From NCBI GenBank assembly GCA_021234155.1, contig JAJEKV010000004.1, forward strand, positions 372,001 through 436,000: a DNA stretch of 64,000 nt, in the 5' to 3' direction. Below, in pieces: positions 10,974-23,016 of the stretch. Numbering within the stretch: the stretch's first letter is position 1; the number at the start of each line of letters is the position of its first letter. Source of the DNA: Isoetes taiwanensis. Lineage: Eukaryota > Streptophyta > Lycopodiopsida > Isoetales > Isoetaceae. The position numbers were made by a program, and so were the translations under genes. The notes beneath the pieces were generated by a model that saw only the letters and a list, made by a program, of their open reading frames with translations, ran no database searches and had not been told where the DNA came from.

Positions 10974-12919
10974 ATGGTTTCGACGAGGGCACGAAGAAAT
11001 ACCGATGCTGAAAGAGGTACCAGGAGACCGACATCATCTAAGAGGGTCTGCGCGCCCAGGACAAAGAAGAGGGCACCACAAGGCAGTGCTGCTACCAGTC
11101 CAATGCCAAGGAGGCAAAGTAGGAGAGGTCAATGGACAGAGGAGCAAATGCTGGACATCCTCAAAGAGGTAAGTGAACTTGGCATTTCGATTAGAGAGGC
11201 ATCAAGGAGGTCTGGTATACCAGAATCCACAATCTAAGATTGGCTACATAGTCGAAAAACCCACAAGCAAACAAACCATCCACAAATATTGACAACTCTC
11301 TAAGAGGAGGAGTTAATTAATTGGGCCCTTAGCATGGGAGAGCAAGGAATGCGAGTTACCCTATCTGCTGTCAAAGAAAAGGCAGCAGAGATGACTAGAA
11401 CGGGGGGGTCTTGTGGGATATCTGGAGTTCCAAGTAGTAAGTGGTGGAAGCTTTTTAAGCAAAGACACCCCGAAGTTGCACTCAGGAGTGCAGAAACCCT
11501 GGATGTGGCTAGGGCCCGTGCCATGACCCAGGAGAACCTCGACAACTTTTATGTCGGGCTCAAGCAGATTTATGCTGAGTTTGCCTTCCCAGCCTCACGG
11601 ATATGGAACGCTTATGAGACTGGAATTCAGGCAGGGAAAGTGAAGGGACTGAAAATTATAGCTAGGAAGGGTGGGAACAGGGTGAGTGAGGTCGTCATGA
11701 ACAACATGGAGTGGGTTACAATTTTGGTATGTGTTAATGCTGAGGGGTATAGGATCCCCAACATGAACATTTTTAAAGGTAGTCGAATGGGGCAGGACAA
11801 CATTGCAAGATGTGAAGAGGGTGCCATTCAGGCGGTCCAAACTTCAGCTTGGATGACATCAGAATTGTTTAAATCATGGCTGTCACATTTTGCAGCAAGA
11901 GTCCCAGGTGGTGTATCCCTAGATCAGCCTCACCTTATCATTTTAGATGGTCATGGCAGCCATGTGGATCTAGAAGTCATATTGGCAGCAAGAGAGAAGG
12001 GCATTCACTTTGCCTTATTGCCTGCATACACGTCTCATAGGCTTCAACCTCTAGATGTGGCATGCTTTGCCCCTTTCAAGGCATCATTCAAGAGACTTAG
12101 GTCTGCCTACATGGTTAGCAAAGGGAGGGCAGGGCCAAAGAGGGAGGAGATAGCAGAATTGATTTCACAGTCAATTGCATATGGCCTAACACCCCACAAC
12201 ATCAAGGCAGGTTTTAGGGCCATTGGTATCTGGCCCTTTGATTAGGAAAAGGTTAAGCCAAGCCAAGAGTGTACCAGGTTTGGGAGGGTGCATGTTGAAG
12301 ACATTACAGAAGGCCATGAGCAGGCTGGAGAAGAGTACCATCCAGATGCACCAATGGAAGGGTTTGACATGGCAGAAGTGCACCAGCTATGGGAGGCCTT
12401 ACCTGGACAACTCCAAACTAATGTACAAAATGACCAAGCGCCACACATTCAAGCTGGTGAACATGTGGAACAATCTGTGCATGTGGAACATACACATGAA
12501 ATTGGTGATGAAGGTGCTATTGCAGTGATGGCTTCTCAGGCTAAGTGTAAGTCAGGTGCATGTCCCTGATGTTGGAGGGTCTATGGTTGGTCTGCAAGAA
12601 CCATCTCAAACGTGTGTGCGGCCATCACAGGCCATGAGGGCAAGGAAGGGGGGCTTTGCCCCAGATTTGGTGGGAAGAGTGCACATATCGAGTGATGGTT
12701 TCTGCGAGGCATTGAGAGCAGAACAGGCAAGAAGGGCAGAGGCCAAAAAATTGAAATTGGAGCAGCTGGCAGCAAGGAAGGTCGAGACTGCAAGGAGGAA
12801 ATTTGAAATGGAGGAGGCTGCAGGCCAAGAGGGCAAGCTAAAAGGAGGGAGGGAGAGAGGAGAGAGAGAGAGGGAGGGAGGGGGGGAGGGAGAGGGAGGG
12901 AGGGAGGGAGGGAGGGAGG

Positions 12920-12987
<68 letters not shown>

Positions 12988-13062
12988 GATAGCTGATGCA
13001 GCTGAAGCTGCAAGTGCTGCAAGGCTTAGGGAGTTACAGAATTATTGTCATCCACATAAATA
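10974..13062 (+). pseudogene. Pogo/CENP-B-type DDE transposase, broken
   Basis: One frame runs from 10974 to 12569 with three internal stops: TAA at 11235, TAA near 11298 and TAG at 12243. It opens with a basic region and a helix-turn-helix (TEEQMLDILKEV, IREASRRSGIPESTI), then a CENP-B-like second DNA-binding domain ending PSSKWWKLFKQRHPE. The DDE domain follows: IWNAYETG, LIILDGHGSH and HRLQPLDVACFAPFK, closing with FRAIGIWPFD. The first catalytic Asp of the usual W-N-x-D-E-T motif is Tyr here, so catalysis is lost as well. After a frame change the tail continues through an Arg/Glu microsatellite to ELQNYCHPHK and a stop near 13062. No flanking terminal inverted repeats were located. In life such proteins cut and paste DNA in the nucleus at TA targets. 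Confidence 0.88.
12845..12984. repeat. Purine microsatellite (GGGA)n(GA)n in the transposase tail
   Basis: About 140 bp of GGGA/GGGAGG units passing into a pure GA run. It lies within the open frame of the transposase tail and would encode Arg-Glu and Gly-Arg-Glu repeats. Confidence 0.95.
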
Positions 13063-13275
13063 GCTTAAGTAATCAACACAACCAATTAGGCCAGTAATCA
13101 GAAGATCAATGCATTATACAAAATTTTGATCATACAAAATTTAGCCCTAAGGCTTCACAAAATAAGCCCAAGGGGCTGTATCACTTGTGGCACGGTGGCC
13201 AACAGACAACATAAACCAAAAGGAAAGAGAGGAGGGGATCGTCCAAAAGGGCCTTCTGTATGAAGGGGTTGCAGC

Positions 13276-13790
13276 TCAATAACCAACCGGGCTCTGGAAG
13301 AGCACATGATCTCCTTCTGTGACCACTATCTGGCAATGTATGAGATCTGTTTCGGACTTCGCCCGCTCAATCTGGGACACGATCGCAGGCAAAACCTCCA
13401 CGTTTACAGATGATCCCATGGCTGTTGTAATCTCGGCCGGGGTTACCAAGCAATTCTGAACCCTGAAGCTGTTAGGAGTCGTCGAAGTGGACGAGCTCGT
13501 AGGCGAGGGCGGAGCGCTCGGAAGAGGCCGAGCCCTCTTGCTAGGATCAGAGCCGCCACCCCTAACAACGTCCCACCTAGAACCCGACCCAGGATAGCTG
13601 GTTCTCCTCGCGTGATCCATGGCTGATTCTTTTGTGCTGCAATGAAAAACGCATGAAATCAGTGGTGACTCAACACCAAATACACAACAAACCATGGGCA
13701 CTTACCTGCGACGCTTGAGGTCCCTGGAAGCTTGAGCGGAATGGAAGAGTGGCTGCTCGAGCACTCAATTTAAACTAGTAACTGGAATGA
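13276..13790 (-). CDS. Small two-exon gene of unknown function, antisense to the pogo element
   Basis: The start codon at 13620-13618 opens a 114-residue frame to the stop at 13276. Just upstream is a well-formed intron of 69 bp (13705-13637): donor GTAAGTG after GTCGCAG, acceptor TTTCATTGCAG. A 5'-untranslated exon would therefore begin around 13706-13790. The protein has a Ser/Pro/Thr-rich N-terminal half (PLPSAPPSPTSSSTSTTP) and a more ordered end (NVEVLPAIVSQIERAKSETD, then HCQIVVTEGDHVLFQ). I do not recognise it. It may be a second gene of the transposon or a neighbouring host gene. The clean splice sites are the main reason to call it. Confidence 0.5.
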
Positions 13791-14608
13791 TGCCCCTGCC
13801 CCGTACCTGGCGGTCCCAGATTTCCAAAAATCCGGGTTTTAAAGCCAAATTACCTTTCCTCCAGATGAGGAAGAGAATGTTCGGGCCAATTTGGATGCAG
13901 ATTTGGGATTGCAATGTGGAAAATCGACTCGAATTTTGGCGGAGGAGGGCTAAAAAGGCAAAGGTGACCGTTGGCAGGTACCTCGATAGCTGGCGGCATA
14001 CGCATCGGTAGCTAGCACCGTAGGACTCGTATACGGCATCTAGGCCCGCTGATATTTATGGGATGTGGCCCGATCGTGAGAAACGGTCAGGCGTGCAGGT
14101 CCACTCAAGTGCGCGATAGGTGGCACTTATAGCCCGCGAACCTGGCCTCGCGTATCAGAAGTGTGGCTAGGGGCTTCGTGACGATGGAGGCTAGACCCCC
14201 TTACTTTAAGGCACCATAACTTTCTAGCCTCGCATTTTTTGGTGTCCATTTCTTTGGATAAGTTGTTACATACAACATTAGGTATCCAAATTAGCCGACG
14301 ATCGAGGGATGGGTGAAATCCGACTGCATTGGGCCAATTTGCCTCTTAAGTGCATGGAACATGGCGACCATACCCTACAGTTTACGATGATCATCAGAAA
14401 TTGCTTTAGCTGTGCCTATATAGATAAAAAATATGCCTTAGAGAGCTTTGCTTTGAGCGGGTCAAAAAGCATGTTAAAAGTGAGGAGCAATCTAGGTTTG
14501 AGACTCCAACTACGGTACAAATTCATGCTTTTTGTAAACTTTTACATGTCTCTCTTTCTTTTTAACTAATTTTCTAAGATTGCTACTAATTTTCTAAGAT
14601 TGTTTTCA
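13791..14608. other. Intergenic DNA, no gene seen
   Basis: A relatively GC-rich stretch (13800-14170) passes into AT-rich DNA. Open frames up to 86 codons have no supporting features. Confidence 0.4.
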
Positions 14609-15723
14609 ACTTACTAACTATATGTGTTCTTAAAAAGTCAGTGACATGCTTATACAATGATGAACACAAGTTAATCTGAGGTTTTCTTAGAAGACTAGTG
14701 CAAAGCCAATTGTGTATGTCATCTAAAATTTGGGCAAGATGATAAGTTTTTGTTTTCAACTTACTAACTAGTGACATGCTTATACGATGATGAACAAACG
14801 TTAGATAGGCTTGTCATTCATCACAGCAGCAGTATACAATGTTTGGAAGAGAGAGGGGTAGCCGACCATAGGAACAATATCGGACTACCCCATAAGAAAA
14901 TATGCCAAGGCAATATAGAAGGGCAATGGCGACAACTTCTCATCGGGATAAAAAACCCCGCCCTTTCGGGTTTTCGAGGAAAACCCTAATGAGAAATGGT
15001 CGCCACCAACCTCGAATGTGTTGCCTGGAGAACAGAGAGAAAACGGACGAGAGCGAAGGCGAACATAGAGCACGACCCCAGACAATGGTGAAAAACCCCG
15101 AAGGTAACGAAGAGGAGGACGAACAGAAACGCGGCAGGTCCCCAGGAACTGGCGGAATATAAGAAAACCTGCAAGACCAAAGAACTCCCAAAAACACCCG
15201 TAACGGTTAGAACCACAAAACAAGCATAGCCATAAAAAGGAGCTGGATCAACAAAGGACCGAAGAGACGAGAAATAAAAATAGGTAGAAAAAGAACATAA
15301 CAGGAAAAGATAGCATCACCCAGCGGGTGGAAAATCACTATATCAAAATATGCCTCACCCTCAAGGTGGAAATAAATAGCATCACCCACAGGTGGAGAAT
15401 AACACAGTAGAATGCGAAGGAAACAACAACATGGAAAAGCCACACCCACAGGTGGAGAACACAAAAGTGCATGAACAAATAAAAATATATAAATGAAAAA
15501 GAGGTATACGCCCACGCAGCAGGGGGGGGAAGGGGGGGAAGCTACGAGAACGAAGAATGCTGCTATGAGAAGACGCCGATAACCAGGCGGAAAACGACAA
15601 TGGCCTAATATAGGCGCTCGTCCTTTCCCAGAATGGCGATCCGATGGCTCGGATCGATGGGATTAATTTGACGTTTTCTTAGAAGATAAGTGCAAAGCCA
15701 ATTGTGTATGTCATCTAAAATTG
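14609..15723. repeat. Direct repeats around an inserted block
   Basis: A 63-bp sequence containing GCAAAGCCAATTGTGTATGT occurs at about 14670-14731 and again at 15662-15723, flanking roughly 930 bp. A shorter repeat, GTGACATGCTTATAC, occurs at 14642 and 14772. The enclosed block holds, at about 14940-14990, a minus-strand match to the LINE 3' UTR near 23710 (AAAAAACCCCGCCC followed by a GAGGAAAACC arm). At 15317-15462 it holds four short hairpins of the form CACCCACAGGTGGAG. No coding region is supported. Confidence 0.6.
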
Positions 15724-16619
15724 ATTTGTTGACTTGTTAGTATGGTCCAATTGAGTATTCTCATATTACCACATTCTTCAGACACTTAGAAGCCTTAATG
15801 CTAAAATAAGTCTCTTCAATAGCAGTATCGAAGACTTGTAACAAGTGTTATAATCAACAAAAGTGAGTAACATCAACTTTTAAATCTTTTATATTTGCAA
15901 GGCATTCACATCTAACCCATGTTTTATGTTTTTATAATTTGAATTTGTAGTCCTTCAAAAATGTCATCCATTTACTAGAATGATGATCTTTGGAGGCAAG
16001 CAGAGTCACGAGCTGTTCATAGAGTCACAAGCTATTCATATTTGGAGGGCAACTTTAGAGCTTGTAGAGGAGGCAAAAGAGTACAAATACCTTGAGTACG
16101 CACCACATGGAACATGATGATGTCAAAGGGAATTGAAAGCAAATTTCAATCAATGATGGTGAGTTATTGTATGATGCAAAGTTTTTGTAATCCCCGAGGG
16201 GGATGCACTTATACATAAAAAGGGTATGGCATATGCATTGGGGGTTGGTAAAAAACTCATTTATATACACATTCTGGAAAGATAATTTGATCCTTCTGTA
16301 ATCTAGCTTCAAAACACCCCAAACCCCTAAGTATATATACTCGAATGGCTCGAAAAAACCCCCTCTCGTGAATGTTCATGGGTTATATGCCAATCAAATG
16401 TGAATCCTCTGGGGTGTAATCATAACAGGTTTGACTCATAGGTAATAAAGAAAAACTTGTTAGAAGCCCTCGTAGCATCAAGCAAGCTATATAGAACAGA
16501 ATCACGGGGGCTATGATTGTCAGTAACAACCTGGGAAAAACAAGAAAATCTGCTAAAATTGCTATACTATCAGGAGTTTAAACTCATAGAGGCAGAATAG
16601 AATGGTTATACTACATGGT
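15724..16619. other. Intergenic DNA, no gene seen
   Basis: AT-rich. One small internal repeat of GAGTCACRAGCT(G/A)TTCATA lies near 16003 and 16020. No coding support. Confidence 0.4.
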
Positions 16620-18513
16620 ACACACACAGAGTGAAATAAGATGACGTTCTAATGAAAATGCACATTTGAGATTGACTTTGAAGGAGATATGATAGACCTT
16701 GGATTTTTGGTACGAGATAGTATTTCAGCAAATGGAAGATCATTGCGTTGCCTGACCAGTTCAAACAATTCATTATACTTGAAATTAGTTTTCCACAAAT
16801 GGTACATTGATGGCAATGTTGACTCTGTTTTTCCATGCCCTTTTCATCTAGATCACGGAAGACCATTTTATTAGACATTAGTGGCCTTTGGTACAAATCA
16901 TCAGATACCATGAGAATAATAAAAGTCCTATTCCAATCTACAACGTCTTACTTACAAGAATGAATATCTTTTACTATGAAAGTGGTTGGAGTGCCTGGTA
17001 TTCTATCAAATACATGCGCGAACATTATGGTTATGTTTCTTGTATTTTAGATGTAGATAAACTATTTGCAGTATTGATCCCCCCACGCCACCTTTGCATT
17101 GCTTTAGCTTATGAAGATTCAAGATTCCAATTTTCCTTATGATTCATAATGGAGCATACCTGTTGATTATGTTTTTCCATGTTCTTGTTAGTATGGAACA
17201 CATATGGGAGTTTTAATTATTCTAGTAGCAGTTTGATGCAATACGCATTTAAGAATTGAATAACTTCGTCAGTCTGTTCTCCGGTTTTGATACTAGATAG
17301 TGTTTCAGGAAATGAAAGGTCATTACGTCGCCTGACCATTTCAAACAATTCATAGTTTTGAATATTACACAGATGGTTATTGACAATGTTTTTCGTATGT
17401 TCTTTTCATCTAGATTAGAAATATAAATCACCAGGCACTATGTCGTTGTCGATGTTGTTTGTTATGTGTTGATCTTATGCCATGGAGGGAGATGTCTAGT
17501 TTAAGTTACTGTGCTCTAGAAAAAATGATATGACTTTTTTTTGTTATAAATATAAGATGGATTATCCTTGTATGTGAAGATGACAATCTAGGAAAATTTG
17601 GAACTTGTTTGATTTCTACAAATTTCCCTCATCAACTTGGTGCATTTTAATAAGAGAAATTGATGATAATGGTGCAATTACCTATTATTACTAGAGAATG
17701 TTGTTATCGTGAACACTTTTACAACCCCTTCCCTCGAACTTGATATAAGGAGTTATGCGTCAGACAATTGAGGACCATTTCCAGCATGTTGCTTGAAGCA
17801 GTTCAAGAAACCAAATCTCAAATTTCAAGACGTATAACAACAACATATCTACGAGTATGAAATTCCACACTAATGTTTTTGCTAGAATGCTAGAAATGTT
17901 GTTGACGAGGATGTATAGTTGATGTCTAGAATTATCTGAGGATAGTGCTACGTAGATCATTTCATACATTGACATGCCACTTGGATGGATTACTAGTTGG
18001 TATAATGTCATTCCTTGTGCCCTATGAACAGTTTGTGCTGCTGCTATCGGACAAGAAATTTTTTCCACATTATTTTATGTGACACTGCCGACTTGACATA
18101 GTCTTTGAGATATTTTTGTAGGTGTCTATGTGGGCTCCGTAAAGTTGTTATTCAAAAATATCTGAGTCATTGTCGAGCTTCAACACATGTTTTGGATGTT
18201 GAGAATGATATCTATAGAAGTTCTTTTTCCATTGAGTTTGTGTAGTGCATGAGTGAGTATGCCATCTGCACCATTGGCAAGCCCATCGAGGAGGTCAATG
18301 TTTGAAGTCGGATCGACTACCATATCTAGCTTGAGGTACAATTTCACATGGAGTCCATGTATTGATTTGCATTTGTAGGCAATGACTTTGTTCGAGGGCA
18401 TACCTATTGATGAATATCATTTGATATGAGAACGTACCCTTCCTTGCAATCTCTATAGTCCTATGTGGAATGAGCTTGATTTCACTTGCTATTCGTAACA
18501 ATGGTGCTTTCAC
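16620..18513 (-). pseudogene. Helitron/PIF1-type helicase remnants, duplicated
   Basis: Minus-strand fragments match the helicase half of Helitron RepHel proteins. At about 16870-16690 the frame reads HLWKTNFKYNELFELVRQ then NDLPFAEILSR, the region before the helicase C-terminal motifs. A diverged copy at about 17400-17270 reads FEMVRRRNDLSFPETLSSIK. Further along, 18400-18180 gives MVVDPTSNIDLLDGLANGAD and 18060-17900 gives CPIAAAQTVHRAQGMTL with YVALSSDNSRHQLYIL, the final motif V/VI region. The pieces are out of frame with one another. It is distinct from the larger Helitron at 38-48 kb. Confidence 0.75.
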
Positions 18514-19730
18514 TGAAATGCTATTATTTTTGTTTATGATGCCAAGATGATAAAGTAGGTAGAGGGTGTTAAACTTGGTATGGGCAATTGTAGAGAACTG
18601 GGTTTGTTTGGGAATTTGGAATAAGCTGCTTCACACATTAAAGCAAACAAGGTGCTGCGCACGAGGAATTGCTCTCCGCGGGCCTGAGAATTTTTTTTCC
18701 ATGGTTTCATATCGTGTTGTGTTTTTTTTTTTTTTTGTAGGAAGCTCTGTAAATGCTATGAAGACAAGATGTTGTTTTCTTAGAGCAGGAGTTTTAAGTT
18801 TCGTTTATGAAGCTGTGCAGGTCAATTCCAATTCATACAACTGAGAAAAGGAAGATAAAGTACTGATAACTTCATATTATTGAGGCTAAACCCATTGGGC
18901 TTTTTTGAGGAATTGAAGATAATCATATATTTGCAAAGCGCAATGCTCTGAGTTGCAATGCCTTGAGTTCCTACCATATTTGCCACAATAACATGCCTTG
19001 AATTCTGTCATATTTGCCACAATTACATGTCTTGAGTCCCTATCATGTTTGCAACAATTCTTCTATCTAGCATAGGTTTGCATTTTAAATGATGTAGAGG
19101 GATAGATTTTCCTTTTGGGTTTTGTCTTGTGACTTGATTTCATGTATGAGCCTTGACTTGATTTGATGTTTCAAATTTTGAGATTGTTTCTCCTTACATA
19201 CACCTGTATGTTGATCAATATACCAGTAGCATTTTTCAAAGCATGAATACCAAACTGCTCTACTTTTGGCCCCCTCAAGAAACATGTGAGTGTTCCAACT
19301 ATTTTTTTTAAGGCCAGCGACTAGAGATGGCAATAACTGATCCATGTGCTTATATACCTCATCCAGCATATCGAACCTCTCCAATGTTTATTGATGTTTT
19401 CTCGGGAAAGCTTTCTAATGCAACCTGCTAAAAGCCAACAACGCATTACATCCCCTGTAGTGGCAGACTTCTGTAAGATGATATCTGTTGAAGATCCATG
19501 TACGCTCAATAGAAAAATTTCCTTTGGAAATTTCCTTTAGAGCCAAGGGCTCTGGAACTACTTTTTGCAAAGAAGATGCAATGTGAACAATTTCTGCATT
19601 TGGATTTGGGACCATTGGCAACACTACATGTTTTCTATATACCATTTCTGATGTTTTTTATATTTTTCCATTCTAATGAAATAATGTTTAAAATCAACAA
19701 AAACAAAAATATCATCATCATTGTCATTAC
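18514..19730. other. No confident gene; possible decayed minus-strand exons
   Basis: Minus-strand open segments at 19645-19415 and 19384-19085 contain runs such as LPMVPNPNAEIVHIASSLQ and LDEVYKHMDQLLPSLVAG that look coding. They could be downstream exons of the membrane-protein fragment at 19731-20091, but splice phases do not join cleanly. A short tandem at about 18950-19040 repeats TTGAGTxCCTA(C/T)CAT. Confidence 0.3.
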
Positions 19731-20091
19731 CTTAAGGAAATCAATAACTAGAATTGCTGTGTTGATTGGTGCGGCATGCATCTGTTCAACTACACTATAA
19801 AGATGTATTGCAAATAATATTGGGACCACCAGAACAATGACAAAGCTACACAACAAATAGTCATCTTTATGCAAGAATATACCTTGATGCTTCTTGATGC
19901 TAACTCAATAATAGAAACAGAATTATCCAAAAGAAGACCATTAAGCTAAAGCAATATACCTCACAACATCATCAAAAAGCACCCCTTCAACATTATCCAC
20001 TGAAGGGCCAACATATGTTGTAAGAAGCCCACTAATTTTAGATTCTCCAGGCAGGTGGAAAACTACTTCATCAGGCATTTGCAATGCCCAC
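19731..20091 (-). other. Two phase-compatible exons of an unrecognised membrane protein
   Basis: Exon 20091-19960 has acceptor TTGTCACAG and donor GTATAT. It encodes 43 residues including FHLPGESKISGLLTTYVGP. Exon 19845-19731 has acceptor TTGTGTAG and donor GTAATG, and reads SFVIVLVVPILFAIHLYSVV then MHAAPINTAILVIDFLK. The junction is AG|C, giving Ser, and both exons are open throughout. The second exon supplies one clear transmembrane helix. I do not recognise the protein. No upstream exon was found and downstream exons are doubtful, so it may be a gene fragment or pseudogene. Confidence 0.45.
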
Positions 20092-20502
20092 CTGTGACAA
20101 GAGGAACTTACTTATTTTGTGTAGAAATATGTCAACAATGTTAAATTTGCACGTTGAATTTAATGCATCTGCAATATGAATTAAATATATTTATAGTAGT
20201 AACCTACGCAGTTGAGCTTGTTTATCGAGGCTATAACCGATGTGCACGTAAAGCACAAATGTTGCATGAAACATGCTCAAAATAGGCAAGATTGTGTAGT
20301 TTGTGGTGGGGACAGCTTGCTCGTTTTTCTTTTTTGTATTATAATTAAATTCCTACATCATATTTCTTGTTGGCTCTCATTCTTGCACCATTTTCAGATG
20401 TTTGTTCTATTGGCCTCATAGACCTTCAGTTCTTTTACATGCATTAACAAAACCTTTCGAAAATTATTACAGGCTAAAGCTACTACCTTGAACCATGAAG
20501 GA

Positions 20503-20640
20503 AGAATAGAATAGAATAGAATAGAATAGAATAGAATAGAATAGAATAGAATAGAATAGAATAGAATAGATTTTTTAACGTCCACGGAGACCAATAGGTC
20601 ATGGGACCCATACAATGGGCTAGTACAGATATCTAAACAT
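20503..20640 (-). mobile_element. Retroelement 3' end with (AGAAT)n tail
   Basis: A 70-bp AGAAT pentamer run (20503-20571) adjoins TTTTTTAACG and the family hairpin at 20580-20607. Read on the minus strand this is GTCC, inner stem GACC TATT GGTC, then GGAC. The body beyond the hairpin matches the LINE 3' end at 2978-3000 (GGGACCCATACAATG, CTAGTAC). The element is truncated to its last 70 bp or so. Confidence 0.75.
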
Positions 20641-21968
20641 ATCAACTACTTGCTGTTTGTGGATAAGAAGTTTGGACTGGCCTACAATGATGATATGCAC
20701 CGCATTTTAGATTGACCCTTCTGACATTATGCAAATCTTCCGTAATTCCTAAATGAGAAGCAATTCCTAATGTCTTTCCTCCAACATGGCCAAATCTAAC
20801 ATACCACAAAGGCAAAACTTATATAGCCACCAGATGAGTTTAACCTTGCATTCAAGAGCTGATCAAACTTGGGGTGAACCAGGCTCTAAGAACAAAAGGG
20901 TAAGGGAACGATATGGCCACAACAAGTTGCAGTATCTCCTTAGAGGGATCTGTTGCAGCAACTAAACTTAATGAATAAAAAGTGGAAGAAGCAACTGGAG
21001 AATACAAGATATCCTGACTTAAATAGCCTGTACAACAGGCTTAAGCTTCAATATCGACATGTAACAGAAATTCAACAGTCCCCCCAACTTGAGATTTGCA
21101 GGTTCTGCCACATCCCTCTCGAACTACTGTGTTGGCAATGATTGAGATACTTCTTCCTACATGGATGCACCAGAATTGACGAACTTTATGTGCTAATAAA
21201 GAAAAATGCTCCACAACATCCACAACAAACTCCACGGATATGCTAGAATAACTCAACCAATCTGCTTCTTGAACATTAGTTGCCATATTGAGAAACTTTC
21301 CTCCCCTCCATCCAGGTCAAATTGAGATATATAAGCATTAAGTCCCTGTCTGGAGTTATGTTCCAGCTTAGAATATTTGCTCTCTCCACTTTTTTCGTCT
21401 TGGTGGTATAGTCATTTGCAAGATGCCTCTTCTTTTAGCCATTCTAGCATTCATTTTGTGCTTAGGCTTACCACTTACTTTGGTTCCTCTTTCTTAGCAT
21501 GTGGTTTCTTTGAGGAATTCCTCTTTAAAAAAGTAATTTTCACAACCTCTATAAATCAAGCTCAGTCTTAATGAATCTCTGTCCAGATGGTCCTTCGTCT
21601 AGTATGTGGATAATTATTACTGAAAAGGCCTATGGTCACATGATAAACTCCAATTCTGCTTTTCCTCTGGCTTGCAAAGCATTCTACCTTCAGGCACGCC
21701 CTTGCAGTTCTCAGCTTCGAAAATTCTCTGAGAAATTGTTTTAGAAAAATATGGCAGCCTTTTCATAAGGCTACATTCCTACCAAAACTTATCATCTTTT
21801 AGGATCAAAAAATTTCAAAAATCAACCACATGTAAAAACTCAAAGAATTCCTTCAAGTTACATAAATGTGTTCCATCATGAGGCAGATTAAAAACACCCT
21901 AACCTACAAAGCCTCCCATGTTGCAAAGTTGCAAAAGCAAGATCTTAAATAAGCACGATCCTTGGATA
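20641..21968. other. Intergenic DNA, no gene supported
   Basis: Open frames on both strands at 20953-21141, 21041-21286 and 21377-21571 overlap and lack recognisable motifs. Degraded retrotransposon origin is possible, but I could not show it. Confidence 0.35.
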
Positions 21969-22420
21969 GCTAGATAAGATAAGATAAGACAAGGTAATTT
22001 TTTTATCGTCCACGAGAACCCAATCGGGTTATGGGACTAGAACAAAGAAAGAGGGCATGAGCCCCCAACAAAACAAAAGGCCTAAGCCTAAACAAAACAC
22101 GGCATGGGGACTAAGCCCCGTAACAGAATACCAAAGAAATACCAAGAAGAACTAATAGGGCACTATGCGTATCCCAACCAAGGGTTCTCAGGCCACTGGT
22201 CGCGAATGATAGTCGTGCCCCTCTGTACACTGCCCACTTATTCTGCAGCCGAGCCTCTCGGACTTTATACAACTCCTCCCGTCGCATAGTTAGCTGTACC
22301 GAGGAGAGATCCTCCTGAATAGAGAAGCTAGTATTCTTCAAATGGCTATCGTGCTGGAGCACATACAACCTGTTCCCAGAGGTGCTAAAGTGCACAACTA
22401 TATGATGAGGTCGAATCAAA
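21969..22420 (-). mobile_element. Retroelement 3' end with (ATAAG)n tail
   Basis: The tail GATAAGATAAGATAAGA (21972-21988) is followed by the family hairpin at 22008-22037. Here the inner stem is AACCC/GGGTT around the loop GATT, so two base pairs are changed relative to other copies without loss of pairing. Upstream on the minus strand is a 102-codon frame (22419-22111) containing TMRREELYKVREARL, possibly part of a retroelement protein. I cannot name the protein. Confidence 0.6.
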
Positions 22421-23016
22421 TCCTCTACAATAGGAGCAAAATGGAAGCAGGAAAAAAGAATGAATTAGGCATGACTGTTCCTTTGTAGTGGGTCAACGTA
22501 AGCAAATATACGGCGAGCTGTCAGAGTGAGTCATATGGCATGTTGGTGAAAAGGATAGATGACAAGTTGTCATTTAATGTTGAGTCATATATGCACTGTG
22601 TCAGCAGTGTACAATCATCTAGCATTCTTAACAGTGATGATTTGGAACAATCTCAGTATAATACAGGGTCAGCTTCAACTATAGTTACTCGGAACGGGAC
22701 GGCAACGGGGACGTGGACCTAAAATTTGAAATGGGAATAAATCGGAACGGGAACGGCCAACATTCGAATTTTAAAATTTAAAAACAGTTTTGGCATTCCC
22801 TTTGCATGATGATCATTGTGGAATACTTAGAATTTAAAAATGATTTGTAGAGACTGCTTTGTAGATGGAAACATGTGAAACCACTCTAACATAATAGAAA
22901 TATAAAATAAACTAGACAGGGAAGTTAAGCTTAGCGTTGAGGCCTTTGACAAACTAAAAGAATGCATGTTGCAATATTTCCCTTAGATAACATTTCTCAA
23001 AATCAATAGTGAAGTC
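22421..23016. other. Intergenic DNA, no gene seen
   Basis: A small run of GGAACGGGACGG / GGAACGGGAACGG words near 22690-22760 is the only patterned sequence. No coding support. Confidence 0.4.

Noticed and set aside
10974-12569. Stop-codon readthrough or U-to-C RNA editing rescuing the transposase
   Set aside because: Editing of that type is organellar; the catalytic Asp is also lost, so ordinary decay is simpler.
12581-13022. Long minus-strand Ser/Leu/Pro-rich open frames
   Set aside because: They are the complement of the GA/GGGA microsatellite inside the transposase tail; composition alone keeps them open.
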